DNA of 64,000 nucleotides. Source: Brachycybe producta (Eukaryota > Arthropoda > Diplopoda > Playtdesmida > Andrognathidae). Positions 14,581-26,863 of the stretch are shown here, piece by piece. A program made the position numbers and the translations under genes. The notes beneath the pieces are model-generated. The model saw nothing but the letters and a program-made list of their open reading frames with translations. It ran no database searches and was not told the origin of the DNA. The stretch lies in assembly GCA_036925085.1 (NCBI GenBank), contig JAUPFP010000215.1:1-64000 (forward strand), read 5' to 3'. Each line of letters begins with the position of its first letter. The first letter of the stretch is position 1.

Positions 14581-15115
14581 AATTTTAACTTCAATTTCAA
14601 CTTCAATTTCAACTTCAATTTCAACTTAATTTTAACTTCAATTTCAACTTCAATTTCAACTTCAATTTCAACTTCTATTTCAACTTTAATTTCAACTTCA
14701 ATTTCAACTTCAATTTCAATTTCAATTTCAACTTCAATTTTAACTTTCAATTTCAACTTCAATTTCAACTTCAATTTCAACTTCAATTTCAACTTCAATT
14801 TCTACTTCAATTACAACTTCAATTTTAACTTCAATTTCAACTTCAATTTCAATTTCAATTTCAACTTCAATTTTAACTTTCAATTTCAACTTCAATTTCA
14901 ACTTCAATTTCAACTTCAATTTCAACTTCAATTTCTACTTTAATTACAACTTCAATTTTAACTTCAATTTCAACTTCAATTTTAACTTCAATTTCAACTT
15001 CAATTTCAACTTCAATTTCAACTTCAATTTCAACTTCAATTTCAACTTCAATTTCAACTTCAATTTCAACTTCAATTGCAACTTCAATTTCAACTTCAAT
15101 TTCAATTTCAATTTT

Positions 15116-15215
15116 AACTTGAACTTCAACTTAACTTCAACTTCAACTTCAACTTCACTTTCAAGTTCAACTTCAAATTCATCTTCAACTTTAACTTCAA
15201 TTAAACTTAAACTTC
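15116..15215 (+). repeat. N module, copy 9
   Basis: Full form; left edge of the 1.36 kb block at 15216-16572. Confidence 0.84.
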
Positions 15216-16572
15216 AATTTTAACTTCAATTTCAACTTCAATTTCAACTTCAACTTCAATTTCAACTTCAATTTCAACTTCAAATTCAACTTCAATTTCA
15301 ACTTCAATTTTAACTTCAATTTCAATTTCAATTTCAACTTCAATTTCAACTTCAATTTCAACTTCAATTTCAACTTCAATTTCAACTTCAATTTCAACTT
15401 CAATTTCAACTTCAATTTCAACTTCAATTTCAACTTCAATTTCAACTTCAAATTCAACTTCAATTTCAACTTCAATTTCAACTTCAAATTCAACTTCAAT
15501 TTCAACTTCAATTTCAACTTCAATTTTAACTTCAATTTCAACTTCAATTTCAACTTCAATTTCAACTTCAATTTCAACTTCAATTTCAACTTCAATTTCA
15601 ATGTCAATTTCAACTTCAATTTCAACTTCAATTTCAACTTCAATTTCAACTTCAATTTCAACTTCAATTTTAACTTCAATTTCAACTTCAATTTCAACTT
15701 CAATTTCAACTTCAATTTCAACTTCAATTTCAATGTCAATTTCAACTTCAATTTCAACTTCAATTTTAACTTTAATTTCAACTTGAATTTCAACTTCAAT
15801 TTCAATTTCAACTTCAATTTTAACTTCAATTTCAACTTCAATTTCAACTTCAATTTCAACTTCAATTTCAACTTCAATTTTAACTTCAATTTTAACTTCA
15901 ATTTCAACTTCAATTTTAACTTCAATTTCAACTTCAATTGCAACTTCAATTTCAACTTCAATTTCAACTTCAATTTCAACTTCAATTTCAACTTCAATTT
16001 CAACTTCAATTTCAACTTCAATTTCAACTCCAATTTCAACTTCAATTTCAACTTCAATTTCAAATTCAATTTCAACTTCCATTTCAACTTCAATTTCAAC
16101 TTCATTTTCAACTTCAATTTTAACTTCAATTTCAACTTCAATTTCAACTTCAATTTCAACTTCAATTTCGACTTCAATTTTAATTTCAATTTCATCTTCA
16201 ATTTCAACTTCAATTTCAACTTCAATTTCAACTTCAATTTTAACATCAATTTCAACTTCAATTTCAACTTCAATTTCAACTTCAATTTCAAGTTAATTTT
16301 AACTTCAATTTTAACTTCAATTTCAACTTAAATTTCAACTTAAATTTCAACTTCAATTTTAACTTCAATTTCAACTTAAATTTCAACTTAAATTTCAACT
16401 TCAGTTTCAACTTAAATTTCAACTTCAATTTCAACTTCAACTTCAATTTCAACTTCAATTTTAACTTCAATTTCAACTTCAATTTCAACTTCAATTTCAA
16501 CTTCAATTTCAACTTCAATTTTAACATCAATTTCAACTTCAATTTCAACTTCACTTTCAACTTCAATTTCAA
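15216..16572 (+). repeat. Higher-order block A, copy 3 (1357 bp)
   Basis: Between the same anchors it is 36 bp, exactly three monomers, shorter than copy 2. The order of variants is the same. Confidence 0.82.
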
Positions 16573-16878
16573 CTTAATTTTAACTTCAATTTCAACTTCA
16601 ATTTCAACTTCAATTTCAACTTCAATTTCAACTTCAATTTCAACTTCAATTTCAACTTCAATTTCAACTTCAATTTTAACATCAATTTCAACTTCAATTT
16701 CAACTTCACTTTCAACTTCACTTTCAACTTCAATTTCAACTTAATTTTAACTTCAATTTTAACTTCAAATTCAATTTCAATTTTAACTTTAATTTCAACT
16801 TCAGTTTCAACTTCAATTTCAACTTCAATTTCAACTTCAAATTTAACTTCAATTTCAACTTCAATTTCAACTTCAACT

Positions 16879-17004
16879 TCAATTTCAAACTTAATTTCAA
16901 CTTCAACTTAACTTCAACTTCAACTTCAACTTCAACTTCATTTTCAAGTTCAACTTCAAATTCAACTTTAACTTCAACTTTAACTTTACTTAAACTTAAA
17001 CTTC
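16879..17004 (+). repeat. M module, copy 7
   Basis: It lies inside the left copy of the 1.77 kb tandem duplication, preceded by a doubled CACTTTCAACTTCACTTTCAAC tract, of which CACTTTCAAC is the unit. Confidence 0.85.
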
Positions 17005-17836
17005 AATTTTAACTTCAATTTCAACTTCAATTTCAACTTCAATTTCAACTTCAATTTCAACTTCAATTTCAACTTTAATTTCAACTTCAATTTCAACTTC
17101 AATTTCAATTTCAATTTCAACTTCAATTTTAACTTTCAATTTCAACTTCAATTTCAACTTCAATTTCAACTTCAATTTCAACTTCATTTTTAACATCAAT
17201 TTCAACTTCAATTTCAACTTCACTTTCAACTTCACTTTCAACTTCAATTTCAACTTAATTTTAACTTCAATTTCAACTTCAATTTCAACTTCAATTTCAA
17301 CTTCAATTTCAACTTCAATTTTAACATCAATTTCAACTTCAATTTCAACTTCACTTTCAACTTCAATTTCAACTTAATTTTAACTTCAATTTCAACTTCA
17401 ATTTTAACTTCAATTTCAACTTCAATTTCAACTTCAATTTCAACTTCAATTTTAACATCAATTTCAACTTCAATTTCAACTTCAATTTCAACTTCAATTT
17501 CAACTTCTATTTCAACTTTAATTTCAACTTCAATTTCAACTTCAATTTCAATTTCAATTTCAACTTCAATTTTAACTTTCAATTTCAACTTCAATTTCAA
17601 CTTCAATTTCAACTTCAATTTCAACTTCAATTTCTACTTCAATTTCAACTTCAATTTTAACTTTCAATTTCAACTTCAATTTCAACTTCAATTTCAACTT
17701 CAATTTCAACTTCAATTTCTACTTTAATTACAACTTCAATTTTAACTTCAATTTCAACTTCAATTTTAACTTCAATTTCAACTTCAATTTCAACTTCAAT
17801 TTCAACTTAATTTTAACTTCAATTTTAACTTCAAAT

Positions 17837-17915
17837 TCAACTTCAACTTCAACTTCACTTTCAAGTTCAACTTCAAATTCATCTTCAACTTTAACTTCAA
17901 TTAAACTTAAACTTC
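17837..17915 (+). repeat. N module, partial copy 10
   Basis: The AACTTGAAC head is missing and has been replaced by TTTTAACTTCAAATTC. The core and tail are normal. It is within the left copy of the tandem duplication. Confidence 0.8.
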
Positions 17916-18648
17916 AATTTTAACTTCAATTTCAACTTCAATTTCAACTTCAATTTCAACTTAATTTTAACTTCAATTTCAACTTCAATTTCAACTTCAA
18001 TTTCAACTTCTATTTCAACTTTAATTTCAACTTCAATTTCAACTTCAATTTCAATTTCAATTTCAACTTCAATTTTAACTTTCAATTTCAACTTCAATTT
18101 CAACTTCAATTTCAACTTCAATTTCAACTTCAATTTCTACTTCAATTACAACTTCAATTTTAACTTCAATTTCAACTTAATTTTAACTTCAATTTTAACT
18201 TCAAATTCAATTTCAATTTTAACTTTAATTTCAACTTCAGTTTCAACTTCAATTTCAACTTCAATTTCAACTTCAATTTCAACTTCAATTTTAACATCAA
18301 TTTCAACTTCAATTTCAACTTCACTTTCAACTTCAATTTCAACTTAATTTTAACTTCAATTTCAACTTCAATTTCAACTTCAATTTCAACTTCAATTTCA
18401 ACTTCAATTTCAACTTCAATTTCAACTTCAATTTCAACTTCAATTTTAACATCAATTTCAACTTCAATTTCAACTTCACTTTCAACTTCACTTTCAACTT
18501 CAATTTCAACTTAATTTTAACTTCAATTTTAACTTCAAATTCAATTTCAATTTTAACTTTAATTTCAACTTCAGTTTCAACTTCAATTTCAACTTCAATT
18601 TCAACTTCAAATTTAACTTCAATTTCAACTTCAATTTCAACTTCAACT

Positions 18649-18774
18649 TCAATTTCAAACTTAATTTCAACTTCAACTTAACTTCAACTTCAACTTCAAC
18701 TTCAACTTCATTTTCAAGTTCAACTTCAAATTCAACTTTAACTTCAACTTTAACTTTACTTAAACTTAAACTTC
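18649..18774 (+). repeat. M module, copy 8
   Basis: It lies exactly 1770 bp after copy 7, in the right copy of the duplication, with the same doubled CACTTTCAAC upstream. Confidence 0.85.
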
Positions 18775-19654
18775 AATTTTAACTTCAATTTCAACTTCAA
18801 TTTCAACTTCAATTTCAACTTCAATTTCAACTTCAATTTCAACTTTAATTTCAACTTCAATTTCAACTTCAATTTCAATTTCAATTTCAACTTCAATTTT
18901 AACTTTCAATTTCAACTTCAATTTCAACTTCAATTTCAACTTCAATTTCAACTTCATTTTTAACATCAATTTCAACTTCAATTTCAACTTCACTTTCAAC
19001 TTCACTTTCAACTTCAATTTCAACTTAATTTTAACTTCAATTTCAACTTCAATTTCAACTTCAATTTCAACTTCAATTTCAACTTCAATTTTAACATCAA
19101 TTTCAACTTCAATTTCAACTTCACTTTCAACTTCAATTTCAACTTAATTTTAACTTCAATTTCAACTTCAATTTTAACTTCAATTTCAACTTCAATTTCA
19201 ACTTCAATTTCAACTTCAATTTTAACATCAATTTCAACTTCAATTTCAACTTCAATTTCAACTTCAATTTCAACTTCTATTTCAACTTTAATTTCAACTT
19301 CAATTTCAACTTCAATTTCAATTTCAATTTCAACTTCAATTTTAACTTTCAATTTCAACTTCAATTTCAACTTCAATTTCAACTTCAATTTCAACTTCAA
19401 TTTCTACTTCAATTACAACTTCAATTTTAACTTCAATTTCAACTTCAATTTCAATTTCAATTTCAACTTCAATTTTAACTTTCAATTTCAACTTCAATTT
19501 CAACTTCAATTTCAACTTCAATTTCAACTTCAATTTCTACTTTAATTACAACTTCAATTTTAACTTCAATTTCAACTTCAATTTTAACTTCAATTTCAAC
19601 TTCAATTTCAACTTCAATTTCAACTTAATTTTAACTTCAATTTTAACTTCAAAT

Positions 19655-19733
19655 TCAACTTCAACTTCAACTTCACTTTCAAGTTCAACTTCAAATTCAT
19701 CTTCAACTTTAACTTCAATTAAACTTAAACTTC
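19655..19733 (+). repeat. N module, partial copy 11
   Basis: The same headless form as copy 10, exactly 1818 bp later. Confidence 0.8.
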
Positions 19734-20268
19734 AATTTTAACTTCAATTTCAACTTCAATTTCAACTTCAATTTCAACTTAATTTTAACTTCAATTTCAA
19801 CTTCAATTTCAACTTCAATTTCAACTTCTATTTCAACTTTAATTTCAACTTCAATTTCAACTTCAATTTCAATTTCAATTTCAACTTCAATTTTAACTTT
19901 CAATTTCAACTTCAATTTCAACTTCAATTTCAACTTCAATTTCAACTTCAATTTCTACTTCAATTACAACTTCAATTTTAACTTCAATTTCAACTTCAAT
20001 TTCAATTTCAATTTCAACTTCAATTTTAACTTTCAATTTCAACTTCAATTTCAACTTCAATTTCAACTTCAATTTCAACTTCAATTTCTACTTTAATTAC
20101 AACTTCAATTTTAACTTCAATTTCAACTTCAATTTTAACTTCAATTTCAACTTCAATTTCAACTTCAATTTCAACTTCAATTTCAACTTCAATTTCAACT
20201 TCAATTTCAACTTCAATTTCAACTTCAATTGCAACTTCAATTTCAACTTCAATTTCAATTTCAATTTT

Positions 20269-20368
20269 AACTTGAACTTCAACTTAACTTCAACTTCAAA
20301 TTCAACTTCACTTTCAAGTTCAACTTCAAATTCATCTTCAACTTTAACTTCAATTAAACTTAAACTTC
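20269..20368 (+). repeat. N module, copy 12
   Basis: 100 bp, with one private C to A change giving CTTCAAATTCAACTTCAC. It is the left edge of the block at 20369-21736. Confidence 0.83.
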
Positions 20369-21736
20369 AATTTTAACTTCAATTTCAACTTCAATTTCAA
20401 CTTCAACTTCAATTTCAACTTCAATTTCAACTTCAAATTCAACTTCAATTTCAACTTCAATTTTAACTTCAATTTCAATTTCAATTTCAACTTCAATTTC
20501 AACTTCAATTTCAACTTCAATTTCAACTTCAATTTCAACTTCAATTTCAACTTCAATTTCAACTTCAATTTCAACTTCAATTTCAACTTCAATTTCAACT
20601 TCAAATTCAACTTCAATTTCAACTTCAATTTCAACTTCAAATTCAACTTCAATTTCAACTTCAATTTCAACTTCAATTTTAACTTCAATTTCAGCTTCAA
20701 TTTCAACTTCAATTTCAACTTCAATTTCAACTTCAATTTCAACTTCAATTTCAATGTCAATTTCAACTTCAATTTCAACTTCAATTTCAACTTCAATTTC
20801 AACTTCAATTTCAACTTCAATTTTAACTTCAATTTCAACTTCAATTTCAACTTCAATTTCAACTTCAATTTCAACTTCAATTTCAATGTCAATTTCAACT
20901 TCAATTTCAACTTCAATTTTAACTTTAATTTCAACTTGAATTTCAACTTCAATTTCAATTTCAACTTCAATTTTAACTTCAATTTCAACTTCAATTTCAA
21001 CTTCAATTTCAACTTCAATTTCAACTTCAATTTTAACTTCAATTTTAACTTCAATTTCAACTTCAATTTTAACTTAATTTCAACTTCAATTGCAACTTCA
21101 ATTTCAACTTCAATTTCAACTTCAATTTCAACTTCAATTTCAACTTCAATTTCAACTTCAATTTCAACTTCAATTTCAACTTCAATTTCAACTCCAATTT
21201 CAACTTCAATTTCAACTTCAATTTCAAATTCAATTTCAACTTCCATTTCAACTTCAATTTCAACTTCATTTTCAACTTCAATTTTAACTTCAATTTCAAC
21301 TTCAATTTCAACTTCAATTTCAACTTCAATTTCGACTTCAATTTTAATTTCAATTTCATCTTCAATTTCAACTTCAATTTCAACTTCAATTTCAACTTCA
21401 ATTTTAACATCAATTTCAACTTCAATTTCAACTTCAATTTCAACTTCAATTTCAAGTTAATTTTAACTTCAATTTTAACTTCAATTTCAACTTAAATTTC
21501 AACTTAAATTTCAACTTCAATTTTAACTTCAATTTCAACTTAAATTTCAACTTAAATTTCAACTTCAGTTTCAACTTCAATTTCAACTTCAATTTCAACT
21601 TCAACTTCAATTTCAACTTCAATTTTAACTTCAATTTCAACTTCAATTTCAACTTCAATTTCAACTTCAATTTCAACTTCAATTTTAACATCAATTTCAA
21701 CTTCAATTTCAACTTCACTTTCAACTTCAATTTCAA
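20369..21736 (+). repeat. Higher-order block A, copy 4 (1368 bp)
   Basis: It is 11 bp longer than copy 3, equal to one extra monomer minus one base. A one-base loss is visible as TTTTAACTTAATTTC near 21072. It also has a private TTTCAGCTTC near 20693. Confidence 0.82.
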
Positions 21737-22030
21737 CTTAATTTTAACTTCAATTTCAACTTCAATTTCAACTTCAATTTCAACTTCAATTTCAACTTCA
21801 ATTTCAACTTCAATTTCAACTTCAATTTTAACATCAATTTCAACTTCAATTTCAACTTCACTTTCAACTTCACTTTCAACTTCAATTTCAACTTAATTTT
21901 AACTTCAATTTTAACTTCAAATTCAATTTCAATTTTAACTTTAATTTCAACTTCAGTTTCAACTTCAATTTCAACTTCAATTTCAACTTCAAATTTAACT
22001 TCAATTTCAACTTCAATTTCAACTTCAACT

Positions 22031-22156
22031 TCAATTTCAAACTTAATTTCAACTTCAACTTAACTTCAACTTCAACTTCAACTTCAACTTCATTTTCAAG
22101 TTCAACTTCAAATTCAACTTTAACTTCAACTTTAACTTTACTTAAACTTAAACTTC
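22031..22156 (+). repeat. M module, copy 9
   Basis: It also has the doubled CACTTTCAAC upstream, which groups it with copies 7 and 8. Confidence 0.83.
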
Positions 22157-23099
22157 AATTTTAACTTCAATTTCAACTTCAATTTCAACTTCAATTTTAA
22201 CTTCAATTTCAACTTCAATTTCAACTTTAATTTCAACTTCAATTTCAACTTCAATTTCAATTTCAATTTCAACTTCAATTTTAACTTTCAATTTCAACTT
22301 CAATTTCAACTTCAATTTCAACTTCAATTTCAACTTCATTTTTAACATCAATTTCAACTTCAATTTCAACTTCACTTTCAACTTCAATTTCAACTTAATT
22401 TTAACTTCAATTTCAACTTCAATTTCAACTTCAATTTCAACTTCAATTTTAACATCAATTTCAACTTCAATTTTAACTTCAATTTCAACTTCAATTTCAA
22501 CTTCAATTTCAACTTCAATTTTAACATCAATTTCAACTTCAATTTCAACTTCAATTTCAACTTCAATTTCAACTTCTATTTCAACTTTAATTTCAACTTC
22601 AATTTCAACTTCAATTTCAACTTCAATTTCAATTTCAATTTCAACTTCAATTTTAACTTTCAATTTCAACTTCAATTTCAACTTCAATTTCAACTTCAAT
22701 TTCAACTTCAATTTCAACTTCAATTTCTACTTCAATTACAACTTCAATTTTAACTTCAATTTCAACTTCAATTTCAATTTCAATTTCAACTTCAATTTTA
22801 ACTTTCAATTTCAACTTCAATTTCAACTTCAATTTCAACTTCAATTTCTACTTTAATTACAACTTCAATTTTAACTTCAATTTCAACTTCAATTTTAACT
22901 TCAATTTCAACTTCAATTTCAACTTCAATTTCAACTTAATTTTAACTTCAATTTTAACTTCAAATTCAACTTCAATTTCAATTTCAATTTCAACTTCAAT
23001 TTCAACTTCAATTTCAACTTCAATTTCAACTTCAATTTCAACTTCAATTTCAACTTCAATTGCAACTTCAATTTCAACTTCAATTTCAATTTCAATTTT

Positions 23100-23199
23100 A
23101 ACTTGAACTTCAACTTAACTTCAACTTCAACTTCAACTTCACTTTCAAGTTCAACTTCAAATTCATCTTCAACTTTAACTTCAATTAAACTTAAACTTC
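23100..23199 (+). repeat. N module, copy 13
   Basis: Full form. It is followed by a long segment with a partial relative of the 1.4 kb block. Confidence 0.84.
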
Positions 23200-24252
23200 A
23201 ATTTTAACTTCAATTTCAACTTCAATTTCAACTTCAACTTCAATTTCAACTTCAATTTCAACTTCAAATTCAACTTCAACTTCAATTTCAACTTAATTTT
23301 AACTTCAATTTTAACTTCAAATTCAACTTCAATTTCAATTTCAATTTCAACTTCAATTTCAACTTCAATTTCAACTTCAATTTCAACTTCAATTTCAACT
23401 TCAATTTCAACTTCAATTTCAACTTCAATTTCAACTTCAATTTCAACTTCAATTTCAACTTCAATTTCAACTTCAATTTCAACTTCAATTTCAACTTCAA
23501 TTTCAACTTCAATTTCAACTTCAAATTCAACTTCAATTTCAACTTCAATTTCAACTTCAAATTCAACTTCAATTTCAACTTCAATTTCAACTTCAATTTT
23601 AACTTCAATTTCAACTTCAATTTCAACTTCAATTTCAACTTCAATTTCAACTTCAATTTCAACTTCAATTTCAATGTCAATTTCAACTTCAATTTTAACT
23701 TCAATTTCAACTTCAATTTCAACTTCAATTTCAACTTCAATTTCAACTCCAATTTCAACTTCAATTTCAACTTCAATTTCAACTTCAATTTCAACTTCAA
23801 TTTTAACTTCAATTTCAACTTCAATTTCAACTTCAATTTCAACTTCAATTTCAACTTCAATTTCAACTTCAATTTCAATGTCAATTTCAACTTCAATTTC
23901 AACTTCAATTTTAACTTTAATTTCAACTTGAATTTCAACTTCAATTTCAATTTCAACTTCAATTTTAACTTCAATTTCAACTTCAATTTCAACTTCAATT
24001 TCAACTTCAATTTCAACTTCAATTTTAACTTCAATTTTAACTTCAATTTCAACTTCAATTTTAACTTCAATTTCAACTTCAATTGTAACTTCAATTTCAA
24101 CTTCAATTTCAACTTCAATTTCAACTTCAATTTCAACTTCAATTTCAACTTCAATTTCAACTTCAATTTCAACTTCAATTTCAACTTCAATTTCAACTTC
24201 AATTTCAACTTCAATTTCAACTTCAATTTCAACTTCAATTTCAACTTCAACT

Positions 24253-24413
24253 TAACTTCAACTTTAACTTCAACTTCAACTTTAACTTCAACTTCACTTT
24301 CAAGTTCAACTTCAAATTCATCTTCAACTTAACTTCAACTTCAACTTCAACTTCACTTTCAAGTTCAACTTCAAATTCATCTTCAACTTTAACTTCAATT
24401 AAACTTAAACTTC
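24253..24413 (+). repeat. N module, doubled copy 14
   Basis: The core CACTTTCAAG...AAATTCATCTTCAAC occurs twice in a row, at about 24294 and 24353, before a single AATTAAACTTAAAC tail. The head is changed to CTTAACTTCAACTTTAAC. It lies at the boundary between regions I and II. Confidence 0.78.
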
Positions 24414-24732
24414 AATTTTAACTTCAATTTCAACTTCAATTTCAACTTCAATTTCAACTTCAATTTCAACTTCAAGTTCAATTTCAATTTCAATTTCAAC
24501 TTTCAATTTCAACTTCAATTTCAACTTCAATTTCAACTCCAATTTCAACTTCAATTTCAACTTCAATTTCAACTTCAATTTCAACTTCAATTTCAACTTC
24601 AATTTTAACTTCAATTTCAACTTCAATTTCAACTTCAATTTCAACTTCAATTTCAACTTCAATTTCAACTTCAATTTCAACTTCAATTTCAATTTCAATT
24701 TTAACTTGAATTTCAACTTCAATTTCAACTTT

Positions 24733-24789
24733 AATTACAACTTCAACTTCAATATTCAAACTTAACTTGAACTTCAACTTAAATTCAAC
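24733..24789 (+). repeat. K module, copy 1
   Basis: A 57 bp marker: AATTACAACTTCAAC, then CAATATTCAAAC, TTAACTTGAACTTCAAC and TTAAATTCAAC. It is followed by TTCAAC hexamers and often by CACTTTCAAG. TTGAACTTCAA is a near-perfect palindrome around a single C. Copies 1-4 read CTTCAACTTAAATTC. Confidence 0.83.
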
Positions 24790-24936
24790 TTCAACTTCAA
24801 CTTCAATTTCAACTTCAATTTCAACTTCAATTTCAACTTCAATTTCAACTTGAATTTCAACTTCAATTTCAATTTCAATTTTAACTTGAATTTCAACTTG
24901 AATTTCAACTTCAATTTCAACTTCAATTTCAACTTC

Positions 24937-24993
24937 AATTACAATTTCAACTTCAATATTCAAACTTAACTTGAACTTCAACTTAAATTCAAC
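24937..24993 (+). repeat. K module, copy 2
   Basis: 204 bp after copy 1; private change ACAATTTCAAC for ACAACTTCAAC. Confidence 0.82.
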
Positions 24994-25651
24994 TTCAACT
25001 TCAACTTCAATTTCAACTTCAAGTTCAATTTCAAGTTCAATTTCAACTTTCAATTTCAACTTCAATTTCAACTTCAATTTCAACTCCAATTTCAACTTCA
25101 ATTTCAACTTCAATTTCAACTTCAATTTCAACTTCAATTTCAACTTCAATTTCAACTTTAATTTCAACTTCAATTTCAACTTCAATTTCAACTTCAATTG
25201 CAACTTCAATTTCAACTTCAATTTCAACTTCAATTTCAACTTCAATTTCAACTTCAATTTCAACTTCAATTTCACCTCCAATTTCAACTTCAATTTCAAC
25301 TTCAATTTCAAATTCAAATTCAACTTCAATTTCAACTTTATTTTCAACTTCAATTTTAACTTCAATTTCAACTTCAATTTCAACTTCAATTTCAACTTCA
25401 ATTTCAACTTCAATTTCAACTTCAATTTCAACTCCAATTTCAACTTCAATTTCAACTTCAATTTCAAATTCAATTTCAACTTCCATTTCAACTTCAATTT
25501 CAACTTCATTTTCAACTTCAATTTTAACTTCAATTTCAACTTCAATTTCAACTTCAATTTCAACTTCAATTTCAACTTCAATTTCGACTTCAATTTTAAT
25601 TTCAATTTCATCATCAATTTCAACTTCAATTTCAACTTCAATTTTAATTTC

Positions 25652-25801
25652 AAATTCAACTTAAACTTCAATTTCAAACTTAACTTCAACTTCAACTTAA
25701 CTTCAACTTTAACTTCAATTTCAACTTCAATTTCAACTTCAATTTTAATTTCAAATTCAACTTAAACTTCAATTTCAAACTTAACTTCAACTTCAACTTA
25801 A
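25652..25801 (+). repeat. L modules, copies 1-2, in a 101 bp tandem pair
   Basis: The L module is 49 bp: AAATTCAACTTAAAC, TTCAATTTCAAACTTA and ACTTCAACTTCAACTTAA. It occurs at 25652-25700 and 25753-25801, with the intervening CTTTAAC and CAATTTTAATTTC segment also repeated, giving a 101 bp unit. This is the only L site in region II. Confidence 0.8.
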
Positions 25802-26863
25802 CTTCAACTTTAACTTCAATTTCAACTTCAATTTCAACTTCAATTTCAACTTCAATTTCAACTTTAATTTCAACTTCAATTTCAACTTCAATTTCAACTT
25901 CAATTGCAACTTCAATTTCAACTTCAATTTCAACTTCAATTTCAACTTCAATTTCAACTTCAATTTCAAATTCAATTTCAACTTCAATTTCAACTTCAAT
26001 TTCAACTTCATTTTCAACTTCAATTTCGACTTCAATTTTAATTTCAATTTCAACTTCAATTTCAATTTCAATTTCAACTTCCATTTTAACATCAATTTCA
26101 ACTTCAATTTCAACTTCAATTTCAACTTCATTTTCAACTTCAATTTCAACTTAAATTTCAACTTAAATTTCAACTTAAATTTCAACTTCAATTTCAACTT
26201 CAATTTTAACTTCAATTTCAACTTCAATTTCAAATTTAATTTCAACTTCAATTTCAACTTCAATTTCAACTTCAATTTCAAATTCAATTTCAACTTCAAT
26301 TTCAACTTCAATTTCAACTTCATTTTCAACTTCAATTTCGACTTCAATTTTAATTTCAATTTCAACTTCAATTTCAATTTCAATTTCAACTTCCATTTTA
26401 ACATCAATTTCAACTTCAATTTCAACTTCAATTTCAACTTCAATTTCAACTAATTTTAACTTCAATTTTAACTTCAATTTCAACTTCAATTTCAACTTAA
26501 ATTTCAACTTCAATTTTAACTTCAATTTCAACTTCAATTTTAACTTCAATTTCAACTTCAATTTCAACTTCAATTTCAACTTCAATTTCAACTTCAATTT
26601 CAACTTCAATTTCAACTTCAATTTCAACTTCAATTTCGACTTCAATTTTAATTTCAATTTCAACTTCAATTTCAACTTCAATTTCAACTTCAATTTCAAC
26701 TTCAATTTCGACTTCAATTTTAATTTCAATTTCAACTTCAATTTCAACTTCAATTTCAACTTCAATTTCAACTTCAATTTCAACTTCAATTTCAACTTCA
26801 ATTTTAACATCAATTTCAACTTCAATTTCAACTTCAATTTCAACTTCAATTTCAACTTCAATT

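Larger units (their letters stand above)
16470..19992 (+). repeat. Tandem direct duplication, 1.77-1.82 kb unit
   Basis: 16470-18174 is repeated at 18240-19992. The offset is 1770 bp through the M module and doubled CACTTTCAAC. It becomes 1818 bp after about 17640, because the left copy lacks 48 bp (four monomers, including an ATTACAAC step). Both copies share the headless N module, so that lesion preceded the duplication. Confidence 0.85.
1..24700 (+). repeat. Region I: M/N-type higher-order satellite
   Basis: This part is punctuated by the M and N marker modules, separated by 0.5-4 kb of 12-mers carrying recurring variants such as TTTCTACTTCAATTACAAC and ACTTTCAATTTC. Copies of whole M-to-N intervals recur several times, for example the stretches before 3.4, 12.4 and 23.1 kb, and the tandem duplication at 16.5-20.0 kb. 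The right edge is where the first K module (24733) appears and M/N modules become rare. The boundary is a change of sub-family, not a change of monomer. Confidence 0.75.
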
